From: Leptospira limi
GTDB lineage: Bacteria > Spirochaetota > Leptospiria > Leptospirales > Leptospiraceae
Direction: 5' to 3'
Length of the DNA stretch: 64,000 nt
Assembly (NCBI RefSeq): GCF_026151395.1
Contig: NZ_JAMQPV010000001.1
Coordinates: forward strand, 186,001-250,000
The notes below the pieces were generated by a model. That model ran no database searches. It saw only the letters and a list, made by a program, of their open reading frames with translations, and was not told the origin of the DNA. The position numbers and the translations under genes are program-made. Shown one piece after another: positions 18,871-27,456 of the stretch (positions within the stretch are counted from its first letter, which is position 1; each line of letters begins with the position of its first letter).

Positions 18871-20796
18871 ATGAGAATTCTCTCATTTTTTTTCCCAATT
18901 TTTTTCTCTACGATCCTTTCCCTCGTAGCAGAACCTGTTAGCATCAGTGCTGATACGATCGTATCTCTCACTGAAAATTGGACATTTACCTCAAGCGAAA
19001 CCACACGTCCCATCAAAGTAGGAAAAGGTCTCTCCTCACAAGGATTTCTTCCTCCTGTTCACGGTTATTATGAAACCACTTTTACATTCAAACCAAACAA
19101 AAAACCTCTAGGTATTTACTTAGACCGTGTCCAGGAGATAGACACACTCATAGTGAATGGAATCTCACTGGGTCAAACAGGTAAAATTTTACCCGATGGT
19201 TCTTATCTTCCCAATTGGTATTACAAACGACTTTATTACATTCCCAATGAAGTACTCAAAGAAAATTCTCCAAACCAATTAAAAATCGAAATCCATTTTC
19301 GAAACCAAACATTCCAAGGTGGTATTTTCAGAAGAATCCCTGTTATGGGAAATTATGACAAATTACAAGAACTGATTCTCTTGGAAGATGGAAGGGATTT
19401 TTGTTTTATCATGTTATTTTTTGGAATTGGAGCTTATCAAATTTTTTCAATTCTGTTGAAACGCCAAGCTAAAACAAATTTTTACTTATTGTTATCTACT
19501 TTGTTCTTTGTTATGTGGAGACTGCCTTTACTCAATATTAGTTATACATATACAGATTTTAGTTTTTTCTTTTGGTTAAAAGTATTTTTTACGTCGCAAA
19601 CATTATTGCCAGTTTCCATATTTTTATTTAGTTATTCACTTTTCCAAAACAAACTCTATTTAAAAGAACGGTTGTTAGTAATTTTTCTCATCTCCGTTGC
19701 ATTTTTCCAAACTTGGGATATTGAATTACCTACTCGAATTTTGTTATTGAGGATTTGGGAATTTACACTTTTACTAGTAGTCTTTTTTGTATTAAGAGCA
19801 GTGATTCGAGCAGCACGAGCCAAAAAAACGGAAGCTTACTTTTTATCAGTAGGTTTTGTTTGTATTTGTATTGGAGCAACATTTGATATCATTATTGATG
19901 TTACTTCTGGTAAAAATATATACCTAACTCAATATGGATTTTTAATTCTAATGATTCTTTCTGGTGTCGCCATTTCCTATCGAAATGCAAAAAACGAATC
20001 AGAACTTTCGATTCTCACAAAAGATTTGGAAGAAAGAGTCCGCGAAAGAACCATCGAACTCCGCGAAAAAAACCAAGATCTCGAACAAGACTTATTTTTT
20101 GCATCTCAACTCCAAAGTTATTTGTTACCAAAAAATCATCCGAATACTAAAGGGATTCGGATCCATACAACCTATTTGCCAATGAGGCAAGTTGGAGGAG
20201 ACTTATATGATTGGGTTGAGTTGGATGAAAATAGATTAATTTTACTCATCGCAGATGTTGCTGGGCATGGTGTTCCAGCCGCTTTTGTATCATCAATGGT
20301 AAAAGTGCAATTTCGTGAATCCACCAAATCCATTCACTCTCCAAAACTAATTTTGGAACATATGAACCAAGCACTCACTTCTCTAGTGAGTCGTTATTTT
20401 ATTACCGCATGTTGTGCATTAGTTGATACAAAAGAAAATACAATTATATTTTCTACTGCAGGGCATCCAAATCCAATTTTATACAACAAAATTCGCAAAT
20501 CGTTTGAATTTATGAGCATCAAAGGTCCGATCATCGGATGGAAGGAAACTTTTACGTTCACTGAATGGAAACACCAAATTCAAAAAGGTGATCGGTATTT
20601 CTTTTTTACGGATGGAGTAACAGAAGCTAGAGCAGAAAATAAATTATTTGGTGAAGGCAAAATTCTTGATTTATTAGAGAAAGGTAAAAACAAAGACATC
20701 AAATCATTATCGCAAGAAATAGTTGTTCAAATTACTAAATATTCTGATGCAGAATTGAAAGACGATGTCACCTTTTTCTTTGTTGATATAATTTAA
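18871..20796 (+). CDS. 7TM receptor with SpoIIE/PP2C serine phosphatase output
   Basis: A signal peptide (about 1-20) leads into an extracellular beta-sandwich domain (about 25-160), followed by seven transmembrane helices (about 175-370, the 7TMR-DISM type), a coiled coil (about 375-410) and a SpoIIE-type PP2C domain (about 420-641). Metal-binding motifs are G-G-D-L-Y-D-W and A-D-V-A-G-H-G, and a late F-F-T-D-G-V-T-E-A motif is present. Such phosphatases usually dephosphorylate STAS-domain antagonists. No STAS gene is next to it, but one lies at 48742. It is followed after 8 bp by a LytTR regulator, so the two are probably co-transcribed. Confidence 0.88.
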   Translation: MRILSFFFPIFFSTILSLVAEPVSISADTIVSLTENWTFTSSETTRPIKVGKGLSSQGFLPPVHGYYETTFTFKPNKKPLGIYLDRVQEIDTLIVNGISLGQTGKILPDGSYLPNWYYKRLYYIPNEVLKENSPNQLKIEIHFRNQTFQGGIFRRIPVMGNYDKLQELILLEDGRDFCFIMLFFGIGAYQIFSILLKRQAKTNFYLLLSTLFFVMWRLPLLNISYTYTDFSFFFWLKVFFTSQTLLPVSIFLFSYSLFQNKLYLKERLLVIFLISVAFFQTWDIELPTRILLLRIWEFTLLLVVFFVLRAVIRAARAKKTEAYFLSVGFVCICIGATFDIIIDVTSGKNIYLTQYGFLILMILSGVAISYRNAKNESELSILTKDLEERVRERTIELREKNQDLEQDLFFASQLQSYLLPKNHPNTKGIRIHTTYLPMRQVGGDLYDWVELDENRLILLIADVAGHGVPAAFVSSMVKVQFRESTKSIHSPKLILEHMNQALTSLVSRYFITACCALVDTKENTIIFSTAGHPNPILYNKIRKSFEFMSIKGPIIGWKETFTFTEWKHQIQKGDRYFFFTDGVTEARAENKLFGEGKILDLLEKGKNKDIKSLSQEIVVQITKYSDAELKDDVTFFFVDII

Positions 20797-20804
20797 TTAT
20801 TTAT

Positions 20805-21542
20805 ATGGAATCGGCACCTTATTCAGTATTAATCATTGAAGATGAATATCCAGCTAGGATGTTAATGATGGATTATGTGATGAATTGTCCCGAATTAAAG
20901 TTAGCTGGAATTGCTGAAAGTGGTGACAAAGCAAACTCACTTTTGACTGAGAAAAAATTTGATATTGTATTTATGGATATCAATCTTCCCGTTATCAACG
21001 GTATGGATATCCTTAGATCCAATCGCTCCCAAGTTACATTTTTTGTGATCACTACCGCTTATAGTGAACATGCGGTAGAAGCCTTTGATTTAGAGGCTAC
21101 AGATTATTTATTAAAACCATTTTCTTTTGAAAGATTTCGAAAGTCAGTAGAAAAAGCTCTTCGATTTTTACAGGAATCAAAACAAACAATTCCCGAAGAA
21201 AACAAAAACCAAATCCATTTAAAAATCCAGTCTGATTCAGCGGTATTTTTGTTACCATTCCCTGACATTCAATTTATTTCAGCAAATAACAAAAGTTGCG
21301 TGATCCACACAACGCAAAAAGATTATGAAACTCCAAAATTACTGAAAGAAATCGAAGAAAAACTGCCAAATTCTCAATTCATTAGAATCCATAAAGGTTT
21401 TTTAGTGAACTTGAGTTATGTGGCATGTTTACGATATGACAAGGGTGGTTCCTATACTATCCAACTCAAAAATGAGGATGAGACAACATTACCAGTTGGA
21501 CGTTCTTATGCACAGTCCCTCAAAGAAGCCTTAAAACTCTAA
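20805..21542 (+). CDS. LytTR-family response regulator
   Basis: The receiver domain (1-120) has E-D-E at 12-14, phospho-acceptor Asp58 in F-M-D-I-N-L-P, and the conserved Lys in L-L-K-P-F. A LytTR DNA-binding domain (about 140-240) follows, with the usual F-I-R-I-H-K-G-F-L-V-N and a Y-x-x-x-L signature. Its partner is probably a LytS/YehU-type kinase. The only one here is at 27457, beyond the TonB genes. A pair of direct repeats 21 bp apart just downstream (21565-21591) fits a LytTR binding site. Confidence 0.9.
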   Translation: MESAPYSVLIIEDEYPARMLMMDYVMNCPELKLAGIAESGDKANSLLTEKKFDIVFMDINLPVINGMDILRSNRSQVTFFVITTAYSEHAVEAFDLEATDYLLKPFSFERFRKSVEKALRFLQESKQTIPEENKNQIHLKIQSDSAVFLLPFPDIQFISANNKSCVIHTTQKDYETPKLLKEIEEKLPNSQFIRIHKGFLVNLSYVACLRYDKGGSYTIQLKNEDETTLPVGRSYAQSLKEALKL

Positions 21543-21564
21543 TTTTTTTAATTCACTCCCGTAT

Positions 21565-21591
21565 AAGTAGCGTTCATTCCCATTCAAGTAG
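21565..21591. promoter_or_regulatory. Direct repeats spaced 21 bp, candidate LytTR site
   Basis: AAGTAG occurs at 21565-21570 and 21586-21591, exactly 21 bp apart, in the 124-bp gap before the lipoprotein/TonB gene series. LytTR regulators characteristically bind two short direct repeats two helical turns apart. An ATTCCC-N9-GGGAAT dyad (21576-21596) overlaps the second repeat. Confidence 0.38.
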
Positions 21592-21666
21592 GGAATAAAG
21601 AAACTACGAATTATTCCATTGACTCTAACAACCCGCATGCGAAATGAACATGGACGGAGTTATCTT

Positions 21667-22041
21667 GTGAAAAAAATTATTTTATTGGTTCTCTCTTTTT
21701 TATTTTTATCTTTTGTATCCAATTGTGCCTCATCCTCAGTAGGAATTGCCACAAGTAACAAACCGATCCCGAATACTCCCTACGAAACAATCAAAACTGT
21801 AGATAAAACCTTTACTTGGTATGCATTTGACATTGTACTTTTTGGATTGCCCATTACCCAACCTCCAGTCGCCGATTTATACGAGAAAGTTATGGAAGAA
21901 GAATCAGGCGACGCCCTTGTGAATATTCGGTATTGGAATGATAAATCGATTTTTGGACCGATTACCAGATATCGATTTAATATCAAAGGTGATTTGGTAA
22001 AATTTACAAACTCACAAACTCCAACGAAGTTAAAAAAGTAA
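21667..22041 (+). CDS. Small lipoprotein, first of a paralogous pair
   Basis: I chose the GTG at 21667 because a GGAG motif lies 7 nt upstream and translation from it gives a normal signal (K-K-I-I-L-L-V-L-S-F-L-F-L, then S-N-C). The 124-residue product would be lipidated at that Cys. The mature domain has a hydrophobic strand (D-I-V-L-F-G-L-P-I-T) followed by an amphipathic helix and a strand A-L-V-N-I-R-Y. This matches the next gene (F-Y-L-L-G-M-I-P-V-T, then T-L-I-N-I-K-I), so they are probably paralogues of a TRL-like/DUF6567-type family. It begins the TonB gene series. Confidence 0.65.
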   Translation: MKKIILLVLSFLFLSFVSNCASSSVGIATSNKPIPNTPYETIKTVDKTFTWYAFDIVLFGLPITQPPVADLYEKVMEEESGDALVNIRYWNDKSIFGPITRYRFNIKGDLVKFTNSQTPTKLKK

Positions 22042-22056
22042 ATTGAGTAATTGGAT

Positions 22057-22452
22057 ATGATTTTTAAAAAGTTAATACCAGTTAGTTTTCTATTAATGTC
22101 GTTTCAATTACTAGGTTGTATTGGCTCACATGTTCCTAAGGAAATCCATCTATACGACTCCGCAACAGTAGTCAGATCAACAGAATTTAAAATTTTAGGA
22201 AAGGGAACTGGTCAAGATTCAGCATTTTATTTATTAGGAATGATCCCAGTTACAAAAGCACCTAATGTAGAATTGGCGATGAGTCAAATTTTGGAAAAAT
22301 ATCCTACTGGCAAAACTCTAATCAATATCAAAATACAAAGAGAAGACAAGTCATATTTTCCTTTAGGCCTGGTGACTGTTGTTATCGTTACCGCAGATGT
22401 AGTTGGTCAACTGGAAGAAGATACTCCAGGGATTCAGAAGGAGAGTAAATGA
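22057..22452 (+). CDS. Small lipoprotein, second of a paralogous pair
   Basis: The ATG at 22057 gives a lipoprotein signal ending L-L-G-C. The mature part resembles the previous gene in order and spacing of a hydrophobic strand, an amphipathic helix (A-M-S-Q-I-L-E-K) and an L-I-N-I-K-I strand. It is located 15 bp after the previous stop, and its own stop overlaps the next start by 4 bp, so these genes are translationally coupled. The function is unknown. Location suggests accessory lipoproteins of the TonB-dependent receptor encoded downstream. Confidence 0.62.
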   Translation: MIFKKLIPVSFLLMSFQLLGCIGSHVPKEIHLYDSATVVRSTEFKILGKGTGQDSAFYLLGMIPVTKAPNVELAMSQILEKYPTGKTLINIKIQREDKSYFPLGLVTVVIVTADVVGQLEEDTPGIQKESK

Positions 22453-22790
22453 AGGTTCACTTAGGAATACTATCATTTACCTTTTTCATGATATTTAATT
22501 GTGGATCTGGTGTTGATCGTGTGGAAACAAGCGATGCTCAGAGCCAAGTGTATGCGGCGGCTAAATTTGCCTCGGAGAAATGTGGAAATCCACTTCCCAA
22601 TCCTCCACTTGTGATCGTAAACAAACCTATCCGAAGAAATTTAGATCTTTGTACGATAGCTATTACCCGAACAGAATGTCCTTTTTTAGGATACCCTCTT
22701 GTTTGTACTCTCATTTATCTCGAAAAAGAAACGGGCGATATCCCATGGTATTTAAACTTCAATGAAATCAGCAAAGTTCAAATTAAATAA
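22449..22790 (+). CDS. Small cysteine-containing lipoprotein
   Basis: This 113-residue protein has a signal ending I-F-N-C, a typical relaxed spirochaetal lipobox. The mature part holds four further cysteines (in E-K-C-G-N-P, L-D-L-C-T, R-T-E-C-P and P-L-V-C-T) that could form two disulfides. I recognise no family. The start overlaps the previous stop (ATGA), and the 3' end overlaps the start of the TonB-dependent receptor gene by 29 bp, showing tight coupling in one operon. Confidence 0.62.
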   Translation: MKVHLGILSFTFFMIFNCGSGVDRVETSDAQSQVYAAAKFASEKCGNPLPNPPLVIVNKPIRRNLDLCTIAITRTECPFLGYPLVCTLIYLEKETGDIPWYLNFNEISKVQIK

Positions 22791-25278
22791 TTCAATTCTG
22801 ATTGCGATTCTATTTCTTTTATCGGGTTTCCCTGCATATGCAGTCAGCATCAAAGCAAAACTGATTAATCCTAAAAAGGAAATAGCGGAAAAAAACCTTT
22901 CTGTACTAATTTTTGAAACTAAAAAATTTGCACAAACAGATGCCGAAGGTAATGTTACATTAGAATTCCCTTCTTCTGGAGAATACACATTACGTTTGTT
23001 ACGTGACACTGGAATTCAGGAGATTCGAATTTCAGTTGGTAATGAAGATGAATCAAGAACTATTTATACTGAAAAAAAATCGACAGCACCTAAGTCAGGG
23101 ATTGTAGTCGAAGGTGAAAGAGAAAAAACTGTAGCTTCCAGGACAAAAGTTAGATACGATGAAATCAAACGTATGCCAGGTACTTTTGGTGAGGCATTAA
23201 GAGCCTTAGAAACATTACCAGGTGTGATACCTAACATTGGCTTTGGAGGTGGTGCAAATGGAATCATCGTACGTGGGGCAAATCCTGCTGCGAATACATA
23301 TCTTTATGATGATTTACCTATCTTATACCCGTTTCACTTAGATGGACTAACGTCTGTAATACACAATGATTTAATCAAATCAATTGACTTATATTCTGGG
23401 GCATATCCAGCAAACTTCAATAATGCGACTGGTGGTATTATCGAAATAGAAACTGTTGATTCTATCCAAAAAACAAAAGGCGCATTCCAAGTATCTCTCT
23501 GGAACACAACCGCGTATGCAGCAACACCAACATCAGGTGGAAAGGGTTATTTGGCAATTGCAGGAAAATTAGGTTACCTCGATAAAACTTTAGGTGCCAG
23601 TGGACTATTGCCTGAAGGAATCCGTTTACCGAGGTACAATGATTCGCAGATCAAATATGTTCATAACTTTACACCTGAACACCAAATTTCTTTTTATAAT
23701 TTAACAGCACAAGATAACTTTGCTATCAATGTTCCTAACAAACCAGCAAACGATCCTACTTCGTCGCAACTTGCGTTACTTGGAGGCGCAAAAGCAAGTT
23801 TCGGACAAAGTTTTAGAACCACAGCACTCCGTTATACTTGGATTCCTGGAGATAAATTCCAAAATAGAATCACATTAATCAACTTCGATCCAATTGGTGA
23901 ATACAATGTTGGCGTTGGTTCCATTCAAGGGAAACAATACCAAAGAGGAAGTTATGTTGGTGTTAGGCAAGATGCTTATTGGACAGCAACAAAATTCCTA
24001 AAAGTTGATTTCGGAACCGAAGTGCGTAGATTTTCCTTCCGAGATTATGGAACCGAAGTTGCACTCAGAGACCCAACAAACCCATCACCTAACCCTTATA
24101 ATTCTGCGAATCCTGATTTTGTGGGAAGACCAATCAATATCCAAGGTAAATCACCATATTACAACGCTTATACTACGTTACATTTTAAATTCGGAAACTT
24201 CTTATTCGAACCTGGTGCTAGGTATGACTATGTGCAAGTGACTGGGAACGGTGCTTTAACCCCAAGAGCAACTGCTTCCTATACTTTTCCCGAAGTTGGG
24301 AAGGGTATGACTATTTATGGAAGTGGTGGAGATGTATCTCGTTTTCCACTGACTACAAATTTTAACTCAGAAACAGGTAACCCTGATTTAAGATTCGAAC
24401 GTGCAAGGAAAATAAGTGCAGGGATTGATCAAAAAATTGACCAAGTATGGCAAGTGAAAGCAGAGTTTTTTAAAAACGAATTCACTGATACAATCATAGA
24501 TGATCCATATGTATCTACTCCTGTTGGATTAAATCCCGATAAATCACGATGGTTATCACAACCTATTGTAGCCAACCGTCCCCTAAACTATTCCAACAGA
24601 GCTTCTGGTTGGTCACATGGTTATGAATTACTCATCCGCAAAAATGCAAGGCCTGGAACTCGTGACTGGTTCGGTTGGATTTCCTATACTTGGTCACAAT
24701 CCTTTCAAAATTCTAACTTGTATCAGATTTATGATGGTGATACAACTCAAGTTGGTGGGATCGAAAGAAAAATCTTAGCAGCTTATTTTCCAAATTCAGT
24801 GGAACAGTTAGCACCTTGGGACCGTACTCATGTTGCAAACGTAATTTATGGTTGGAGAGTAAATGAAGGATACCAAATTGGTGGTCGATGGAGTTACTTG
24901 ACTTCATTACCTTCCAGACCTATCGTAGGTGATGATGGTGGAAGATTTTCTAACCCATTAAATGGTTTAACCTATTGGAATCCACAGTATTCCAACAATC
25001 CATACACGTCAGAATATGGATATGTCAAAAGGGGAACCGATTATCACAGGTTAGATGTTCGATTTGATGTTTTTGAAAATTATTCGTGGGGATATTTAAA
25101 CTGGTATTTAGAAATTGTAAACGTATATATGCGTAAAAACAAAAATGGATACGATTTTGATAATTCCAAACCATTCTCTGCTACAAATCCAAGAGAAAAC
25201 GATACTTTCGGAACTCTACAATTACCTGGTGGAACCGTAATTCCATTTTTCAACGTAGGTATGGAGGTACATTTCTAA
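22762..25278 (+). CDS. TonB-dependent outer-membrane receptor
   Basis: This 838-residue protein has a signal peptide (about 8-27, ending A-Y-A). A carboxypeptidase-regulatory-like domain follows (about 28-105), then the plug (about 120-240), with G-I-I-V-R-G-A-N-P and the L-Y-D-D-L-P-I motif. A 22-stranded barrel ends in the outer-membrane signature with terminal Phe. The N-terminal regulatory-like domain and absence of an obvious iron or cobalamin element leave the ligand unknown. It is followed immediately by a Cys-rich lipoprotein and by ExbB-ExbD-TonB, so a dedicated energy-coupling complex is encoded with it. Confidence 0.92.
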   Translation: MKSAKFKLNNSILIAILFLLSGFPAYAVSIKAKLINPKKEIAEKNLSVLIFETKKFAQTDAEGNVTLEFPSSGEYTLRLLRDTGIQEIRISVGNEDESRTIYTEKKSTAPKSGIVVEGEREKTVASRTKVRYDEIKRMPGTFGEALRALETLPGVIPNIGFGGGANGIIVRGANPAANTYLYDDLPILYPFHLDGLTSVIHNDLIKSIDLYSGAYPANFNNATGGIIEIETVDSIQKTKGAFQVSLWNTTAYAATPTSGGKGYLAIAGKLGYLDKTLGASGLLPEGIRLPRYNDSQIKYVHNFTPEHQISFYNLTAQDNFAINVPNKPANDPTSSQLALLGGAKASFGQSFRTTALRYTWIPGDKFQNRITLINFDPIGEYNVGVGSIQGKQYQRGSYVGVRQDAYWTATKFLKVDFGTEVRRFSFRDYGTEVALRDPTNPSPNPYNSANPDFVGRPINIQGKSPYYNAYTTLHFKFGNFLFEPGARYDYVQVTGNGALTPRATASYTFPEVGKGMTIYGSGGDVSRFPLTTNFNSETGNPDLRFERARKISAGIDQKIDQVWQVKAEFFKNEFTDTIIDDPYVSTPVGLNPDKSRWLSQPIVANRPLNYSNRASGWSHGYELLIRKNARPGTRDWFGWISYTWSQSFQNSNLYQIYDGDTTQVGGIERKILAAYFPNSVEQLAPWDRTHVANVIYGWRVNEGYQIGGRWSYLTSLPSRPIVGDDGGRFSNPLNGLTYWNPQYSNNPYTSEYGYVKRGTDYHRLDVRFDVFENYSWGYLNWYLEIVNVYMRKNKNGYDFDNSKPFSATNPRENDTFGTLQLPGGTVIPFFNVGMEVHF

Positions 25279-25781
25279 TGAAATTTTTACCTTTTTTAGT
25301 TGTCATACTTATCTTTATCAATTGTGCCGAAGATAAAAAATTTGAAGATTCATATAAAGAAACATTATTACTTCAATACTTGGCTACCCCAAATGCCCCC
25401 CAAGAAACCTGTGAATCAATGATCACAAACAAAGATCTTTGTTTCCAAGCCAATTATACTGCAGTAGGGGCAAGTTTTACGTCAACCAGTGCGACAGTAA
25501 AAACACAAACCTGCCAAGGTCTAATCACGAGTCCATTGTATAAGAATTTATCTAGCATCGCGCAAACTTGTTCTTTTAATTGCCAATCGACTGATTGGAA
25601 AACTAAAACAGATGCGGGAACATGTGGACAATTAAGTTTTACTGCACTGATCGAAGCAAGTATTACAAGTCCAACTGCTACTGCTTGTTTGCGATCTTGT
25701 TTTGGTACGACAAACAATCAAATATCAAACGATCAAATCCCTTTGTATTTTTTATTTAATAACATTCAAGACGGAGATTAA
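25278..25781 (+). CDS. Cysteine-rich lipoprotein of the TonB operon
   Basis: The start ATG overlaps the receptor stop by 1 bp. A signal ends F-I-N-C, predicting lipidation. The mature 150 residues contain eight further cysteines, with C-x-S-M, C-F-Q-A, C-Q-G-L, C-S-F-N-C, C-G-Q-L and C-L-R-S-C patterns, probably all in disulfides. It is likely a surface or periplasmic lipoprotein partnering the receptor, analogous in position to ligand-capture lipoproteins of other TonB systems. No homology to a known capture protein can be claimed. Confidence 0.65.
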   Translation: MKFLPFLVVILIFINCAEDKKFEDSYKETLLLQYLATPNAPQETCESMITNKDLCFQANYTAVGASFTSTSATVKTQTCQGLITSPLYKNLSSIAQTCSFNCQSTDWKTKTDAGTCGQLSFTALIEASITSPTATACLRSCFGTTNNQISNDQIPLYFLFNNIQDGD

Positions 25782-25782
25782 C

Positions 25783-26397
25783 ATGCAGGAATATGTAGAA
25801 TTAGGTGAAGAATTAGTTTTTGTTGCTATGGGAGTAGCAAGTGTTATTGCACTCGCTGTGTTTGCCGAAAGACTTATTTACTATAAAAAAACTTTGGGTA
25901 AAAAAAATGAAGATTACTTATCTGAAGTTAGAAACTCACTCCAAGAAGAACCTGAAATTCATTGGAAAACGGATGCGGGAGAAGAATCAATTTACAACCG
26001 ATTCATTCAATTTGCATTAAAACAATTAAAACTCGGACGTAAAGGTCTAGATGAAAGCCTAGAAGGACAAATTTTATCTGAGAAATTAGAGTTAGAAAAA
26101 CGATTACCAATTTTAAACACGTTAGGAAATAACGCTCCCTTTATCGGACTTTTAGGAACTGTCCTTGGTGTCATCAAAGCATTCTATGGGTTAGGGACAC
26201 TGGGTAGCTCTGGTGCAGAGGTTGTGATGCGTTCTATCTCAACTGCACTCCTTGCAACGGCTGCTGGTCTTGCTGTGGCGATTCCTGTGGTAATGGCAAA
26301 TAATTACTTTTCCAGAAAAGCAAAGGTGATTTTGCAAAACCTTGAAATTTTGAAAAAAGAACTACTCTCTTATCAAATGAATAAGACAAAGGTATAA
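25783..26397 (+). CDS. exbB: MotA/TolQ/ExbB proton channel protein
   Basis: I chose the ATG at 25783, which follows an appropriate GGAG, because the longer frame runs into the lipoprotein gene. The 204-residue protein has three transmembrane segments: one near the N terminus and two in the conserved block L-G-N-N-A-P-F-I-G-L-L-G-T-V-x-G and A-L-L-A-T-A-A-G-L-A-V-A-I-P. It forms the inner-membrane proton channel with ExbD and drives TonB. It is followed by exbD after 2 bp. Confidence 0.92.
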   Translation: MQEYVELGEELVFVAMGVASVIALAVFAERLIYYKKTLGKKNEDYLSEVRNSLQEEPEIHWKTDAGEESIYNRFIQFALKQLKLGRKGLDESLEGQILSEKLELEKRLPILNTLGNNAPFIGLLGTVLGVIKAFYGLGTLGSSGAEVVMRSISTALLATAAGLAVAIPVVMANNYFSRKAKVILQNLEILKKELLSYQMNKTKV

Positions 26398-26399
26398 TT

Positions 26400-26801
26400 A
26401 TGGCTGGAGCATCAGGACCACAAGACGAAGAAATCGGAAGTATCAATATCACTCCCATGGTGGACGTGATTTTAGTTCTTCTCGTAATTTTTATGGTAAC
26501 AGCAAACTTCTTAAAAAAAGAAAGTTTAAATATTAATCTACCAAAAGTGCAAGCTGCCGATCCAAACGTAGCGGAATCAGTTCAAGTAGCAATAACCAAA
26601 ACAGGTGCCATTCTTTTAGAAGGAAAAGACACTGATATAACAGGCCTTGTTCGAAACTTAGAAAGAGAAGCCAAAATTAGACCTAACATGCGTTTGACAT
26701 TATCTGCTGATGAGAGTTTGCCTTATGGAAAAATTACGGAGCTGATGGGAATCATCCGAAAAGCCGGAGTGACAAAAATCGCCCTCAGTGTAAAAAAATG
26801 A
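26400..26801 (+). CDS. exbD: ExbD/TolR energy-coupling protein
   Basis: This 133-residue protein has one N-terminal transmembrane helix preceded by I-N-I-T-P-M-V-D-V-I-L-V-L-L. The conserved Asp in V-D-V is the proton-carrying residue. The periplasmic domain has the usual beta-alpha pattern ending K-I-A-L-S-V-K-K. The stop overlaps the tonB start by 4 bp. Together with ExbB it uses the proton gradient to energise TonB. Confidence 0.93.
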   Translation: MAGASGPQDEEIGSINITPMVDVILVLLVIFMVTANFLKKESLNINLPKVQAADPNVAESVQVAITKTGAILLEGKDTDITGLVRNLEREAKIRPNMRLTLSADESLPYGKITELMGIIRKAGVTKIALSVKK

Positions 26802-27451
26802 ATCGTTTTGTTGAACTCTTAGTTAAGTTCAAATCTTCTATCAAACAAAATAAGGAACGTGTCTTTCATATTTGTTTGGCTGCAAGTTTATTCATTCATA
26901 CCGCAACTTATGCAGGGTATCGAATCAGCCAACTCAGAGGGGATGAAGTTGTAGAAGATTCTGCTTTTGAGGATGTAGATGTAAATTTTGAAGAGATTCC
27001 TCCAGAGTTAATTGGAGGCACATCTTCACCAGCACCTATTGAAAAACAAGAATGGGTTGAAGGAAGTAACAAAGATAAGGCGGACGAACCAGACAATTCT
27101 GATATCAATCCAAATCAATTATCTGGGAACGGCACTGACAAGGATGGTTATTTGTTTTCATTTAATGGAGACAAAATGCCGACTGCTATCATCGACTTTG
27201 ATTTAAAGGAATACTTTCCACCTCAAGCAAAAGCAGCGAACATAATGGAAAAACAAGTGGTACTACTTGTCCAAGTTAATGAAGACGGAAGTCTACAATC
27301 CGCAAAAATTGTATCCGGAAGAGCTGGGTATGGTTTTGATGAAGCTGCTTTAAAACTGATTAAAAGAGTACGTTTTAGCCCTGGTTATGTGCAAGGCCAA
27401 CCCAAAAAAATGGCGCATCGTTTGCCGATCACTTTCTCACTTGAAGACTAA
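26798..27451 (+). CDS. tonB: TonB family protein
   Basis: This 217-residue protein has one transmembrane helix (about 23-42), an acidic linker (about 45-115) in place of the usual Pro-Lys repeats, and a C-terminal TonB domain with V-L-L-V-Q-V-N-E-D-G-S-L, S-G-x-x-G-Y-G-F-D-E-A-A-L and V-R-F-S-P-G. It transmits energy to the receptor encoded upstream. The acidic linker is less usual and may reflect a dedicated pairing. The next gene, a sensor kinase, starts 5 bp after the stop. Confidence 0.9.
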   Translation: MNRFVELLVKFKSSIKQNKERVFHICLAASLFIHTATYAGYRISQLRGDEVVEDSAFEDVDVNFEEIPPELIGGTSSPAPIEKQEWVEGSNKDKADEPDNSDINPNQLSGNGTDKDGYLFSFNGDKMPTAIIDFDLKEYFPPQAKAANIMEKQVVLLVQVNEDGSLQSAKIVSGRAGYGFDEAALKLIKRVRFSPGYVQGQPKKMAHRLPITFSLED

Positions 27452-27456
27452 CTTAA

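Noticed and set aside
18871..20796. The SpoIIE phosphatase at 18871 as part of the local partner switch at 48-53 kb
   Set aside because: It lies 28 kb away beside a LytTR regulator. It could act on the same STAS protein, but there is no sequence evidence for it.
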